Positions 1-10,453 of a DNA stretch of 64,000 nucleotides are shown here, in pieces; position 1 is the stretch's first letter; the number at the start of each line of letters is the position of its first letter. Origin of the DNA: Pegoplata infirma (Eukaryota > Arthropoda > Insecta > Diptera > Anthomyiidae); NCBI GenBank assembly GCA_963921195.1, contig OY992536.1, positions 104,124,778-104,188,777 on the forward strand, given 5' to 3'. The position numbers and the translations under genes are program-made. The notes beneath the pieces were generated by a model, which saw only the letters and a list, made by a program, of their open reading frames with translations, searched no databases and was not told where the DNA came from.

Positions 1-77
1 GAAATTATTAATTGTATTTCAGAAATTATCAATTGTATTTCAGAAACTATCAATTGTATTTCAGAATTTATCAATTG
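1..77. repeat. 21-bp minisatellite, left piece
   Basis: Three to four tandem copies of a 21-bp unit containing TGTATTTCAGAAATTATCA run in from the left edge. The same array resumes at 4739 after a 4.66-kb insertion, so this is the left half of a split satellite. The array continues outside the window, so its full length is unknown. Confidence 0.85.
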
Positions 78-600
78 AATAGTTCATGCGAATAAGGACG
101 AATAGACCACTTTATCGCAAACACGTTTTTTTGCATAAATGCATATTATTAGCAGAGCCCTACAATCCTATGCAGAAATTTTGGGGAAATTTTGACTTTT
201 AAGGCTAAAAAAATGACTTTGAATGTGCAATAATTCGTATATTTTTATATTTTTGTTTAAATTGGGAGTGAACTAACGCACAATTTTGATTAAATACAAC
301 ACAAAATCATATAAAAATTTTACTTTCAGTAACAATGTGTTAAAAGAACATTACGAAGAATAAACCACACTTATTATATTGGCAAACAATTTTACCGTTC
401 TTGAGTTATAAGACTTTAAAGTGTGGAAAGAAAAAAGGGCGAATATCCATCCTTAACAAAATATTATATAAAAATTATTTAGCTGCGAATTTAAAATTGA
501 TATTAGCTAAAATTTGAAATTGTACACAAAAAAAAAACAATCTTAGCACATACTTACAAACATTTAGTGTTAATACTGCATATATATAAAAGAGTAATGT

Positions 601-648
601 GACTGACTGACTGACTGACTGACTGACTGACTGACTGACTGACTGACT
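601..648. repeat. (GACT)12 microsatellite
   Basis: Twelve perfect GACT units directly precede the first 146-bp repeat. Uninterrupted units suggest recent slippage. Confidence 0.98.
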
Positions 649-690
649 TATATACTCATTCATCATCGCCCAGCTCAAACCGCTGAAGCT

Positions 691-1560
691 AGAGACTTGA
701 AATTTGGACTGTAGGTCCACCTCCCGGAATATAGATCCACTAAGGCTGGATTTTTGCCAATGTTGATTCTAAGGGGGTAAAAAGGGTAAAAAACTGTACT
801 TTTGGTACTTTTTATATATCCTGAAATAATGGTCATAGAGACTTGAAATTTGGACTGTATGTTCACATCCCGGAATATAGATCCAGTAAGGCCGGATTTT
901 TGCCAATGTTGATTCTAAGGGGACAAAAAGGGTATAAAACTGTACTTTTGGTACTTTTTATATCTTCTGAAATAATGGTCACAGAGACTTGAAATTTGGA
1001 CTGTGTGTTCAACTCCTGGAATATAGATCCAGTAAGGCCGGATTTTCGCCAATGTTGATTCTAAGGGGGTAAAAAGGGTAAAAAACTGTACTTTTGGTAC
1101 TTTTTATATCTCCTGAAATAATGGTCACAGAAACTTGAAATTTGGACTGTATGTTCACCTCCCGGAATATAGATCCAGTAAGGCTGGATTTTTGCCAATG
1201 TTGATTCTAAGAGGGTAAAAAGGGTAAAAAAATGTACCTTTGGTACCTTTTATATTTTCTTAAATAATGGTCCTAGACACTTTAAATTTTGAATGTAGGT
1301 TCAGCTCCCGGAATATAAATCTACTAAGACTGGATTTTGCCAATGTTGATTCTAAGGGGTAAAAAGCGTAAAAAACTGTACTTTTGGTACCTTTTATATT
1401 TTCTTAAATAATGGACCTAGAAACTTAAAATTTGCAATGTAAGTTCACCTCCCGGAAAAAATGTTCACCAAGGCTGGGTTTTTGCCAATGTTGACTCTAC
1501 GGGGGTAAAATGGAAAAAAGTGTACTTTTGGTACTTTTTTTAATTTATTGAAATAATGGT
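691..1560. repeat. 146-bp tandem repeat, six copies
   Basis: Copies start at about 691, 837, 983, 1129, 1274 and 1419, a period of 145-146 bp. Each begins AGAGACTTGAAATTTGGA, passes through TCCCGGAATATAGATCCA and GCCAATGTTGATTCTAAG, and ends with TTTTGGTACTTTTTATAT and AATAATGGTC. The first four copies are nearly identical and the last two are more diverged. Copies 5 and 6 carry GGTACCTTTTATA, close to the unit of the 16-bp array that starts in the end of copy 6. Confidence 0.95.
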
Positions 1561-2812
1561 ACCTTTTATTAAAAGTACCTTTTATAAAAAGTACCTTTTA
1601 TAAAAAGTACCTTTTATAAAAAGTACCTTTTATAAAAAGTACCTTTTATAAAAAGTACCTTTTATAAAAAGTACCTTTTATAAAAAGTACATTTTATAAA
1701 AAGTTTTATAAAAAGTACCTTTTATAAAAAGTACCCTTTTATAAAAAATACCTTTTATGAAAAGTACCTTTTATAAATAGTACCTTTTTTAAAAAGTACC
1801 TTTTATAAAAAGTACCTTTTATAAAAAGTACCTTTAAAAAAAGTACCTTTTACAAAAAGTACCTTTTATAAAAAGTACCATTTATAAAAAGTACCTTTTA
1901 TAAAAAGTACCTTTTATAAAAAGTACCTTTTATAAAAAGTACCTTTTATAAAAAGTACCTTTTATAAAAAGTACCTTTTATAAAAAGTACCTTTTATAAA
2001 AAGTACTTTTTATAAAAAGTACCTTTTATAAAAAGTACCTTTTATAAAAAGTACCTTTTATAAAAAGTACCTTTTATAAAAAGTACCTTTTATAAAAAGT
2101 ACCTTTTATAAAAAGTACCTTTTATAAAAAGTACCTTTTATAAAAAATACCTTTTATAAAAAGTACCTTTTATAAAAAGTACCTTTTATAAAAAGTACCT
2201 TTTATAAAAAGTACCTTTTATAAAAAGTACCTTTTATAAAAAGTACCTTTTATAAAAAGTACCTTTTATAAAAAGTACCTTTTATAAAAAGTACCTTTTA
2301 TAAAAAGTACCTTTTATAAAAAGTACCTTTTATAAAAAGTACCTTTTATAAAAAGTACCTTTTATAAAAAGTACCTTTTATAAAAAGTACCTTTTATAAA
2401 AAGTACCTTTTATAAAAAGTACCTTTTATAAAAAGTACCTTTTATAAAAAGTACCTTTTATAAAAAGTACCTTTCATAAAAAGTACCTTTTATAAAAAGT
2501 ACCTTTTCTAAAAAGCACCTTTTATAAAAAGTACCTTTTATAAAAAGTACCTTTTATAAAAAGTTTTATAAAAAGTACCTTTTATAAAAAGTACCTTTTA
2601 TAAAAAGACCCTTTTATAAAAAGTACCTTTTATGAAAAGTACCTTTTATAAATAGTACCTTTTTTAAAAAGTACCTTTTATAAAAAGTACCTTTAAAAAA
2701 AGTACCTTTTACAAAAAGTACCTTTTATAAAAAGTACCATTTATAAAAAGTACCTTTTATAGAAAGTACCCTTTATAAAAAGTACCTTTTAAAAAAAGTA
2801 CCTTTTATAAAA
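1557..2812. repeat. 16-bp minisatellite, about 78 copies
   Basis: The unit is AAAAGTACCTTTTATA. It is nearly self-complementary around GTAC, so single strands could form many short hairpins. Variant units occur in clusters. A set of variants (GTTTTATAAAAAG, TTTTATGAAAAG, ATAAATAG, CTTTAAAAAAAG, CCATTTATAA) appears in the same order at about 1697-1880 and again at about 2561-2740, which points to a duplication of roughly 54 units inside the array. Confidence 0.97.
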
Positions 2813-3200
2813 AGTTCCGAAAGTAGACTTTTTGGTACTTTTTTATTTCCTGAAGTAATATTTATAGAAACTTGAAATTGGAAAAGGTTACAAAAAAAAT
2901 ATAATGGTCACATAAACTTAAAATTTGGAATGTGAAATCCTTCGGTGAAAAAAAAAGATGTGGAAAAGTACTTTTTGTAAATTCCATTTATTAACGGGGA
3001 TAAAAAGTACTTTTAATATTTGCTGAAACAATGATCCTATATGATTGACATATGGAGTATAGGATACTTCGGTGAAGAAAAAACATTCTGGAAGAGGTAC
3101 TTTTTGGAAATTCCGTTTCTAATGGGGGTAATAAAGTGTACTTTTGGTACTTTTATTGTTCCTATAATAATGACCTTAGAAGAAGGAGATGGAATTGGAA
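2813..3200. repeat. Decayed 146-bp repeat copies
   Basis: GACTTTTTGGTACTTTT, TAGAAACTTGAAATTGG and TAATGGTCACATAAACTTAAAA recur, showing that two or three diverged 146-bp monomers continue to the right of the minisatellite. The short array therefore grew inside the longer one. 3201-3430 is AT-rich with nothing recognisable. Confidence 0.75.
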
Positions 3201-3430
3201 ATGAAGAACGGGGAACAAAATGGACTAGAGCAGATAATAATATGGAATGATATTTTTTACTCAAATTTTTCGTGTTTAGCTTTTTTCTACATATTTTTTC
3301 CCTCTATATATTTTTTCACTCAAACTTACTTTTTTTTCCAATTTCTTTTTTCACTGAAATATTTATTCACTCAAAACTCAAGGACTCGAAAATTGTCAAT
3401 ATATTTTCCCCCCGGAACGAACATGATAAC

Positions 3431-3979
3431 TAGGGATGAGATTTTCATGCACTAAAAAATCGAAAATATGCGCTTAAAATATGCACTAAAAAATTCAAAA
3501 TATGCACTAAAAAACCTAAAAATATGCACTAAAAAATAAAATGTGTGCAATAAAAGTCTTGTTTTCATTCGAAAAACTTCTTAAAAAAGCAAAAAATAAA
3601 ACCGGGCTTAAAAAGTGACATTTAAAACTTCATATAAGCAGGATTTTTTTATAAATTAGGACAATCTATAAAAAAATTAAAAAGAAAAAAATAATTTTTC
3701 TTGTTTTCAAAATAAATTTTTAAAATTTAAAATAGTTTTTGAAACAAATAAATTTCAATTTTTGTTTTTGCTAATTTATATCAAAATATGCAAAAATATG
3801 CACTTAAAAGTTGGAAATATGCACAATATATGCACTTAAAATCAAAATATGCAAAAATATGCATTTTAATCAAAATATGCAAAAATATGCAAAAACAAAT
3901 CGATGCCATTTTAAAGCAAATTTCCTGATTCGGAAAGATAATTCAAAAAACATGCATTTGCATGGAAATCTCATCCCTA
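3431..3979. mobile_element. hAT-type MITE with ATATGCA internal repeats
   Basis: The left end TAGGGATGAGATTTTCATGC mirrors the right end GCATGGAAATCTCATCCCTA. A perfect 8-bp TSD, ATGATAAC, flanks it at 3423-3430 and 3980-3987. An 8-bp TSD with a TAGGG-type TIR is characteristic of the hAT superfamily. The 549-bp interior has no ORF and is filled with AAATATGCA and ATATGCACTAAAAAA units, which resemble the ATGCA end of the TIR. Non-autonomous. Confidence 0.9.
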
Positions 3980-4738
3980 ATGATAACATACCAGCGAAGT
4001 TATTCAAATTTTATTGTTTAAATTATTCATTGAAATATTTTTTTATGGAAGACTTAAACGTCCACAAGTAAATAAAACAAAGACTACGTAGGGGAATTTT
4101 TTGGAAATCGATAGAGTAATCCTGATCCTTCTATTATCCAGTATTCAACACAACCGGTAACGAAGTACCGGGATGGTAAGCTAGTGTCAGGAATAAAAAA
4201 AAAATGTTCATGTTCTTTTATGTTACGTCGTAATATGCAGTCAAGGGTTAATATTATAATTCCTAAAAATGTATTTAGTGTCATAAAGAATTACTACTGC
4301 ATCAAATAGCAGGAATATTAAAAAAAAATTAACAAAAAAAAAAATTTTTTTCCATGTCCTGACAATCCTTAAAAAGTGTATCCTTGAAGTCCTTAAAGTG
4401 TTACAAACAAATACCAACCATAGTTCGTCAAGTTTTGCAAGTCTCATGAAAATGTAGTCAAAATCTGCTGCAAAATAACACATTTTTATTCAAATTTCAA
4501 TACATTTTTTTGGATATTCGCCCTTTTTCCATTTAAGCAAAAATTTAAGTCCAATTTTTTGGCAAGTTCTCTTTCGAATACCTTACTAAAATTTTGTATA
4601 TAGGTAGATGTGACCTAAATCTTTAAGCTAATATCAAAAAGTTGACAAAAATATTATTTTTTAACCGTTTCCTGCGTTTTTATTGTCCCCTGTAAAATTC
4701 TACAAATGGTCTATTCGTCTTTATTCGCATGAACTATT

Positions 4739-5212
4739 CAATTGTATTTTAGAAATTTTTAATTTGTATTCCAGAAATAATCAATTGTATTTCAGAAAAT
4801 ATCAATTGTATTTCAGAAATTATCAATTGTATTTCAGAAATTATCAATTGTATTTCAGAAATTATCAATTGTTCTTCAGAATTTATCAATTGCATTTTAG
4901 AAACTAACCTTCGTAACACAATTGAAAATTTCTGAAATACAATTGAAAATATCTGAAATACAATTATTAAATTCTGAAATACAATTGATAATTTCTGAAA
5001 TACAATTCATATTTTCTGAAATACAAATTAAAAATTTCTGAAATACAATTAATAAATTCTGAAATACAATTGAAAATTGATAATTTCTGAAATACAATTG
5101 ACAGTTTCTAAAATACAATTGCAAATTTCTGAAATACAATTGATAGTTTCTGAAATACAATTGAAAATTTCTGAAAAACAATTTATAATTTCTGAAATAC
5201 AATTGAATATGG
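4739..5212. repeat. 21-bp minisatellite, right piece with an inversion
   Basis: 4739-4900 carries the unit in the same orientation as at 1-77. From about 4915 to 5210 it continues in the opposite orientation (TTTCTGAAATACAATTG). The switch at about 4900-4915 makes a palindromic satellite. The open frames across it (YFRNYQL repeats on both strands) are by-products of a period divisible by three. Confidence 0.93.
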
Positions 5213-6960
5213 TGTAGTAAAACCTACGAACTTTTTTTGTTATATAACAAGCTTTTTAACAATAAAACTGTTAATTTACAACTTTTTTGACACGATAAAA
5301 CGCACAAGGAGTGCTCGTGGTTTAACTAGAGTTTTTGCTACCTCCTATTTAACGAGAATTCCTACTAAAAATTTCGAACTTTTTCGTAATTTTACAAACT
5401 TTTTACCAATAAAATTGACAAAATAAAACTTACAAGGAATTCTCGTGATTTTAAGAGATTTTTTTTTTTGTAAAATTACCTTCGAAATTGGGACATTTAC
5501 AAAAAAAAAAAAAAAATTAAATTACAAAAAAAAATGTAAATTTCGATCGAAAATTATTTGTTAAAAAACAGAGAAAACTGCCATATATTTGTAAAATGCG
5601 ATTACGAGACTTTTTTTAGTAATTTGACAAGGTTTTTCTTTTTAATGTGTAGTGACAGGTTAGTTGACTTTTTGTCGAATAGTGTAATAAAAAAATACAC
5701 ACACTATACTTTAACATGTTTTCCAGTTATTTTCCGTGTTTTTTTTAGGTTTTTGTCTATTTTTTAACAATTTTTTTTTAGTTTTTTTTATGTGTAATTT
5801 GTTTTATTATAATTCACCAATACACACAGACCACATGTATAGCAGTTAAACTATATATGTTAGTGTGAGTATGTGTGTGTTGTTGAATTTCATAGCCATT
5901 GAGTTAATCAGCCTTACAATGCATTTTTCAATAGATGTAGTGGTAGATGCACTTGTTTGCATCAACCATTATTGCACATTTTTTTGTATTGTTGTAGTTG
6001 TTTGTGTTGGTAGTGCTTTAGTTTAATTTTTTTGTTTTTTTAGAGTGTGTGTGAGTGTTTTTTTTTAAAGAGGTGTGTGTGTATGTTAAAGTGTGTGTGT
6101 GTATGTGGCATCATCGTTCAAAATTTTGTGTCCTTTTTAAATTTTTATGTTAAAAATATGAAATTTTTATATTTTAAACAAAACCAGTCAGTAGGTGTGG
6201 CTATTTCAAAGATATTACAAGTACAAAAATTCATTGTACCTATCTTGTACACATGTATAAGTGCATGTATAGTATTAACCACGCTTTTATATAGTTTTTT
6301 TCTTAACTGATTTATTTGTTATCTAGTGTTAGTTGGCTTATTTATAAAAAACACCGACGCTTATTATTAACTGCAACATATAAAATTTCATCAACAGAAA
6401 TTCAGCAAAAGAATTTATTATTCTTCATAATTGAAATGTAAGTACAATTTTAATTTATGTTTTTTTTATAGAGTTGCTACAAACAATTAAATCATTATCA
6501 TTGATAAGAAATTTTAAAGGATCTAATGGGAGGAGCTTATATAGTAAATTCTATTGTATGTATTTCGTAAATATCTTTTAACCGAGATTCAAATGACTTG
6601 AAATTGTATTATTTTATTAACTATCGATTCTCATTGAAGAAAGAGTTTTCGGCTTTTGATTTTATATTGGAAGCATTTGCTATCATATTTGCTAGGTGCT
6701 CTAATGACATTAGGTAATTAAATTTAACAAATTTAAATTACTAAACAAATTAAAATTTTAAAAATTAAATTATCAATAATTAAAATCAAACAACATTCAC
6801 CAAAAATAATATTTCAATTCAAAGTTGGTTTTTTATCTACGCGTATGATTAATATTTACTTGAAAAATAATTTGATGTAACGCATACGCCTTAGTATTTA
6901 TTTTGGTTTTTAAATCACAGATAGAAAATATGAATTTCGAAAAGGCACTAAACTCAAAAA
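5213..6960. other. Low-complexity AT-rich stretch, no gene recognised
   Basis: 5290-5470 holds two diverged copies of a block containing ACAAGGARTKCTCGTGRTTT and AAACTTTTTACCAATAAAA, with a weaker third near 5600. 5830-6110 has short TG/GTGT runs. 6300-6960 shows no repeat structure and may be single-copy host DNA. Short frames such as 6047-6310 have low-complexity translations and no recognisable motif. Confidence 0.5.
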
Positions 6961-6964
6961 CATG

Positions 6965-7444
6965 CGCGTGTACCGGGGGGGAGGGGGAATTCCCCCCGTC
7001 CTTCCGCCCTACCAAAATTTCAAAAAGAAATAAAGTGGAAAAGAAATAATAAAGAAAGAAAAAGACGAAAAAAAAAGAAGGAAATTTTCTAAAAAAATGT
7101 TCTATGGAAAAAAACCTCGAAATTCGGAAATTTCTTTCTAGAACAAATTGAAAAAATTTTAAAGGGAAAATCTGAAAATTTTTTAAGCAAAATTGTGTTT
7201 AAATCTGAAAGTTTTCTATGAAAAAATATCGGCCAATCTGAAAGTTTTTTCAGTCAGTTTTATCAGCTCAAGGCAAAAATATTTAAAAACAAATTTATGA
7301 CATGTCACCATAAAACAGCAATTTTTGCCAAAATTCGTGCTAAACTAAAATGGCATTTGTGGGAGTTTGCCGAAAATTGCTGGCTAGATGCAAATTTAAG
7401 TATTAAATACACACTCACTTTTGCAGCAAAAATCCAAAATTTTT
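6965..7444. repeat. G-rich terminus-like block with decayed dyad repeats
   Basis: A perfect 14-bp palindrome, GGGGGAATTCCCCC (6983-6996), lies in a G-run/C-run block in otherwise very AT-rich DNA. It is followed by diverged units of the AATCTGAAAGTTTTCTATGA type (7080-7260), related to the 35-bp dyad satellite. The combination resembles the G-rich end plus dyad repeats of the hAT at 55442. No partner end or TSD was found. 7265-7444 is part of the LINE target. Confidence 0.4.
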
Positions 7445-7455
7445 CAAATATGCTA

Positions 7456-9303
7456 GGTTAGGTTAGGTTAGGGTGGCGGTGTACGATTTACACCTGGCAT
7501 AGGCCTTTTGGTCCATATCGATACCACAAAACTTTTTTTTTTTTTTGCCTTTTCCGCTAGCGTCGCAAGTTAAACACGTTCAAAGTCATTGCGAATCTCT
7601 TTAATATTCTAAGATCCATTCGCGTTATATCCTCCAAAGTATTAAAGCTTATCTGACCAGTAATCGATCGGCGACTTCTTGCCACCGCTGGACAGTGACA
7701 AAGTATGTGTTCTATCGTTTCATCCACTCCTGGTGAGCCGAATCTTTTACAACTGGCGTCCGGGATGAGTCTAATATTCTTAGCATGAATGCCGATGAGA
7801 CAGTGACCAGTTATTACTTATTCCCGTCAGAGCCCGACATTCCCTTCTCGTAAGTGATAAAAGGTATTCAGTTTTCCCTTGGTCATAAATTGAAGCGGCT
7901 TGGCTATCCACGTAAAAATTTATGGTTGCTCCCCTGGTTTCCTCGATATGTTCCACAGCCTTAGTTATTGCAACTATTTCAGCTTGAAATATGCTCGAGT
8001 CCAAAGGCAGATTAAACGAAAAGTTCTGGTTTAGCTACACGTTTGTAAAACTAGCACCCACTTCATGTGTTTGTTTCGATCCATCGGTAAATATATTCAT
8101 GGTGTTTGCAGGGGTGTCCTGCCAGTTAGACCAATATTCTCGAGTCGGAAATTTTACTTCATATTTCCGGTCGAAAAATAGTTTGGGCACTATGTAATCC
8201 GAGTCAATACTGTTTATATTGTTCATGTTACTGTGTCCAAAGTTGCGAAACTTGAACCAATTTGATTCTTTGAGTCTGAGGCAGGCCTTATAAGCCTCAC
8301 CTTTTGCAAAGACGTCAATTGGTATAAAGTGCAATAACGCATCAATAGAGTTGGCCGATGTTGTTCTCAAAACGCCTGTGATACTACGTCCCATAACCCG
8401 TTGAAGTCTTTGGAACTGGTTTAGTATCGCACTCCTTTCAAGTGCCTTATACCAGACTAACACTTCGTAAAGTAAGATTGGTCTTACCACTGAAGTATAA
8501 ATCCAATACGTAACTCTAGGCTCTAAACCCCATATCATACCAAACATTTTCTTACATGCGTAGTAAGCATTGTTAGCCTTCTTAATTCTCTCAACCGTGT
8601 TAGTTTTCCAAGAGAGCTTACTGTCCAAAATCACTCCTAAAAATTTCGCATGAGGTGATAGTGGAATTTCAACTCCCCCGATTCTAATCCTCCTAAAATT
8701 TGGGATCTTGTATCTCCTAGTAAAAAGTACTATTTCGGTCTTTTTCGGGTTTACGTTGAGTCCGTTATCTGATGCCAACTTCCACATCATCTTCAATGAC
8801 CACTCGAGTAAATCAGGTGTCGTGTCCGGATACTTTCCGCAAGACAATATCACTACATCATCCGCATAAGCGATGGCTGAAGTTCCCAGTTTCTTCAGGA
8901 TAGGGTCTACCCCTAACAGCCAGAGTAAAGGTGACAGAACTCCGCCTTGTGGTGCACCCCTTGTCGCGTAACGTGAGGCCTTAGCGTGACCCCATTCAGC
9001 GGTAATTTCCCGATTCAAAAGCATTCGCTTAACCCACATTGTTATGCAGTGATTAATCGATGCTTTGTTCATCGCACTTATTATCGACTCCGTACTTACA
9101 TTATTAAAAGCCCCTTCAATATCCAGAAACGCTGCCATAGCATATTCTCTATATTCAAGGGATGTCTCTATTCTCTGTACCAACGAATGGAGTGCCTTTT
9201 CTATGGATTTGCCCTGCTGATAAGCATGTTGCGAATCCGACATAAAGTGTGGCGCCAGGTTAGCCCTTATATGTAAGTCCAGTATCCTTTCCAGAGTTTT
9301 TAG
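7456..9303 (-). mobile_element. 5'-truncated LINE with an 11-bp TSD
   Basis: The insertion is bounded by the perfect direct repeat CAAATATGCTA at 7445-7455 and 9304-9314, as expected for target-primed reverse transcription. On the minus strand it runs from inside the reverse transcriptase domain through RNase H and a zinc-knuckle region to a 3' UTR. The tail is about three CCTAA units, next to the left TSD, rather than poly(A). The 3' UTR shares GGTCCAT and GATACCAC with the LINE at 63.2 kb, so the two elements are related but not identical. 5' truncation is typical of dead-on-arrival copies. Confidence 0.93.
7560..9303 (-). pseudogene. LINE reverse transcriptase / RNase H polyprotein, broken
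   Basis: The main open frame (9303 down to 8035, about 423 residues) is the C-terminal two thirds of a LINE reverse transcriptase that would copy the element's RNA at the nicked target. Visible RT motifs are AYQQGKS (28-34), LDIEGAF (61-67, with the first catalytic Asp), RGAPQGGVLSPLL (116-128), YADD (147-150, the catalytic pair) and FLGVILD (about 222). An RNase H domain starts at IFTDGSK (about 405). The 5' end is missing. A TAG stop at about 8037 cuts the RNase H domain; the same frame then continues (FQAEIVAI, YVDSQA) to about 7800. There a deletion or frameshift removes most of the domain before a CHC-type tail (EHILCHCPAV, about 7700) in another frame. RT plus RNase H fits the I/R1/LOA group; the LDIEGAF style suggests LOA, but I am not certain. 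The copy is not functional. Confidence 0.93.
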
Positions 9304-9314
9304 CAAATATGCTA

Positions 9315-9777
9315 ATTAAAAAAAATAATTGTGGTAAAGGTTTCGCAAAATGCACTTCAAAATTGCATATGCATATAAATTGCACTTTTGAAACACCAAT
9401 ATTTTTGCAGTTTATCAGATATCAAAATAGACTTACATGCCATTCGCATGCGCTTTATACTGTTCAAATGCGATAATTAATTCAGAAAATATCGCTGCTC
9501 AAGGTTAAATAGATTTTGCATTTTTTTTTACATTTTTAAAAATGAAATTCGTGAACAAAATCGCGCATCCACGGGGGTGGGGGGGTAGGGAAAGGAAATT
9601 TTTCGATAGAAATAATTTGCGAATTTTTCTATAAGAAACTACCTAAAAGTTTCCTATAGGAAAAATCTGAGAATTTTTCTATAGCAGAAATTTTTTTATA
9701 GAAGTCCTTTGAAAAATGTCTAAGAATCTTAAAATTTTTCTAAATCAAAAATGTGTTTGAATGTTTTCTATGTGCTA
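9315..9777. other. LINE target flank and G-rich terminus-like block
   Basis: 9315-9545 continues the sequence interrupted by the LINE and holds no recognised gene. GCGCATCCACGGGGGTGG near 9560 begins a G-run, followed by TTTTTCTATAAG and TTTCCTATAGGAAAAATCTGA dyad repeats to 9777. A possible partner end is TGGATCCGCGGCTG near 20395. If so, a very large decayed hAT-like element would enclose the whole nest, but I could not find a convincing TSD. Confidence 0.35.
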
Positions 9778-10394
9778 CATAGATGGGAATTTTTCATTAC
9801 CATTGAAATTTAATTACCATTGGTTAATATCAATTGTAATGAAAAAATTTTCATTACCATTTAATGGTAATTAAATTTTTTTAATTGAAAAAATAATTAC
9901 TAATGGTAATGAAATGCACCAATTGTTGAAAAACACCAATTATAATTGGTTTCAAAACCATTGGTTTGCACATTTTTGTTTTTTTGAAAAGTTAAAAATT
10001 TAAACATCAAAGTATGTTTTTACAAAAAAATATGAAAATGTTAAAGACAAAAAACAAATCGCAAATAAAAATTTCAAATATTGTGTTATACAAAGGCAAT
10101 CAACGTGTGTTTGGTTTATAAAATGTGAAAAACTAAAACACCATATAACAAAAAACAACAGATTTTTCCAAATATTAACGATTTTGACAATATTGTGACG
10201 ACTTTTACTAATGGTAATTATTTTTTTTAAGTGATGCCATACCAATGGTAATTATTTTTTATACCCTCCACTCTAGTGATAGAGGGTATATATTAGTTTG
10301 TCATTCCGTTTGTAACACCTCGAAATATTGGTCTAGGACCCCATAAAGTATATATATTTATGATCCTCGATCGATTTTAAGTCGATCTAGCGAT

Positions 10395-10453
10395 GTCCGT
10401 CCGTCCGTCCGTCCGTCCGTCCGTCTGTCTGTCTGTCTGTCTGTCCGTCCGTA
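10395..10453 (+). repeat. (GTCC/GTCT)n microsatellite of the HINE
   Basis: About fifteen GTCY units, with GTCC-rich flanks and a GTCT centre. It marks the HINE family; equivalents lie at 31267-31310 and, on the minus strand, 48576-48612. Confidence 0.95.

Larger units (their letters stand above)
78..4738. mobile_element. 4.66-kb TIR element inserted in a minisatellite
   Basis: The ends are inverted copies of each other over about 33 bp with one or two mismatches: AATAGTTCATGCGAATAA on the left and its complement ending at 4738. CAATTG occurs on both sides (72-77 and 4739-4744) and may be a 6-bp TSD, but this hexamer is also part of the satellite unit. A second inverted pair lies deeper (AAGGGCGAATATCCA near 433 and its complement near 4510). 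The element has no transposase ORF. From left to right it holds about 500 bp of AT-rich sequence, a (GACT)n run, 146-bp tandem repeats, the 16-bp minisatellite, decayed 146-bp copies, a small hAT element and 700 bp of AT-rich sequence. It is non-autonomous and its superfamily is not assigned. Confidence 0.6.

Noticed and set aside
475..720. Frame with a repeated SQSV peptide
   Set aside because: It is the translation of the (GACT)n microsatellite and has no other coding signal.
1557..2812. Regular direct repeats that could suggest a CRISPR array
   Set aside because: The 16-bp units are contiguous with no unique spacers, and there are no cas genes. The genome is that of an insect.
4683..5202. 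Frames on both strands with a YFRNYQL repeat protein
   Set aside because: The 21-bp satellite period is divisible by three, so open frames are expected on either strand by chance.
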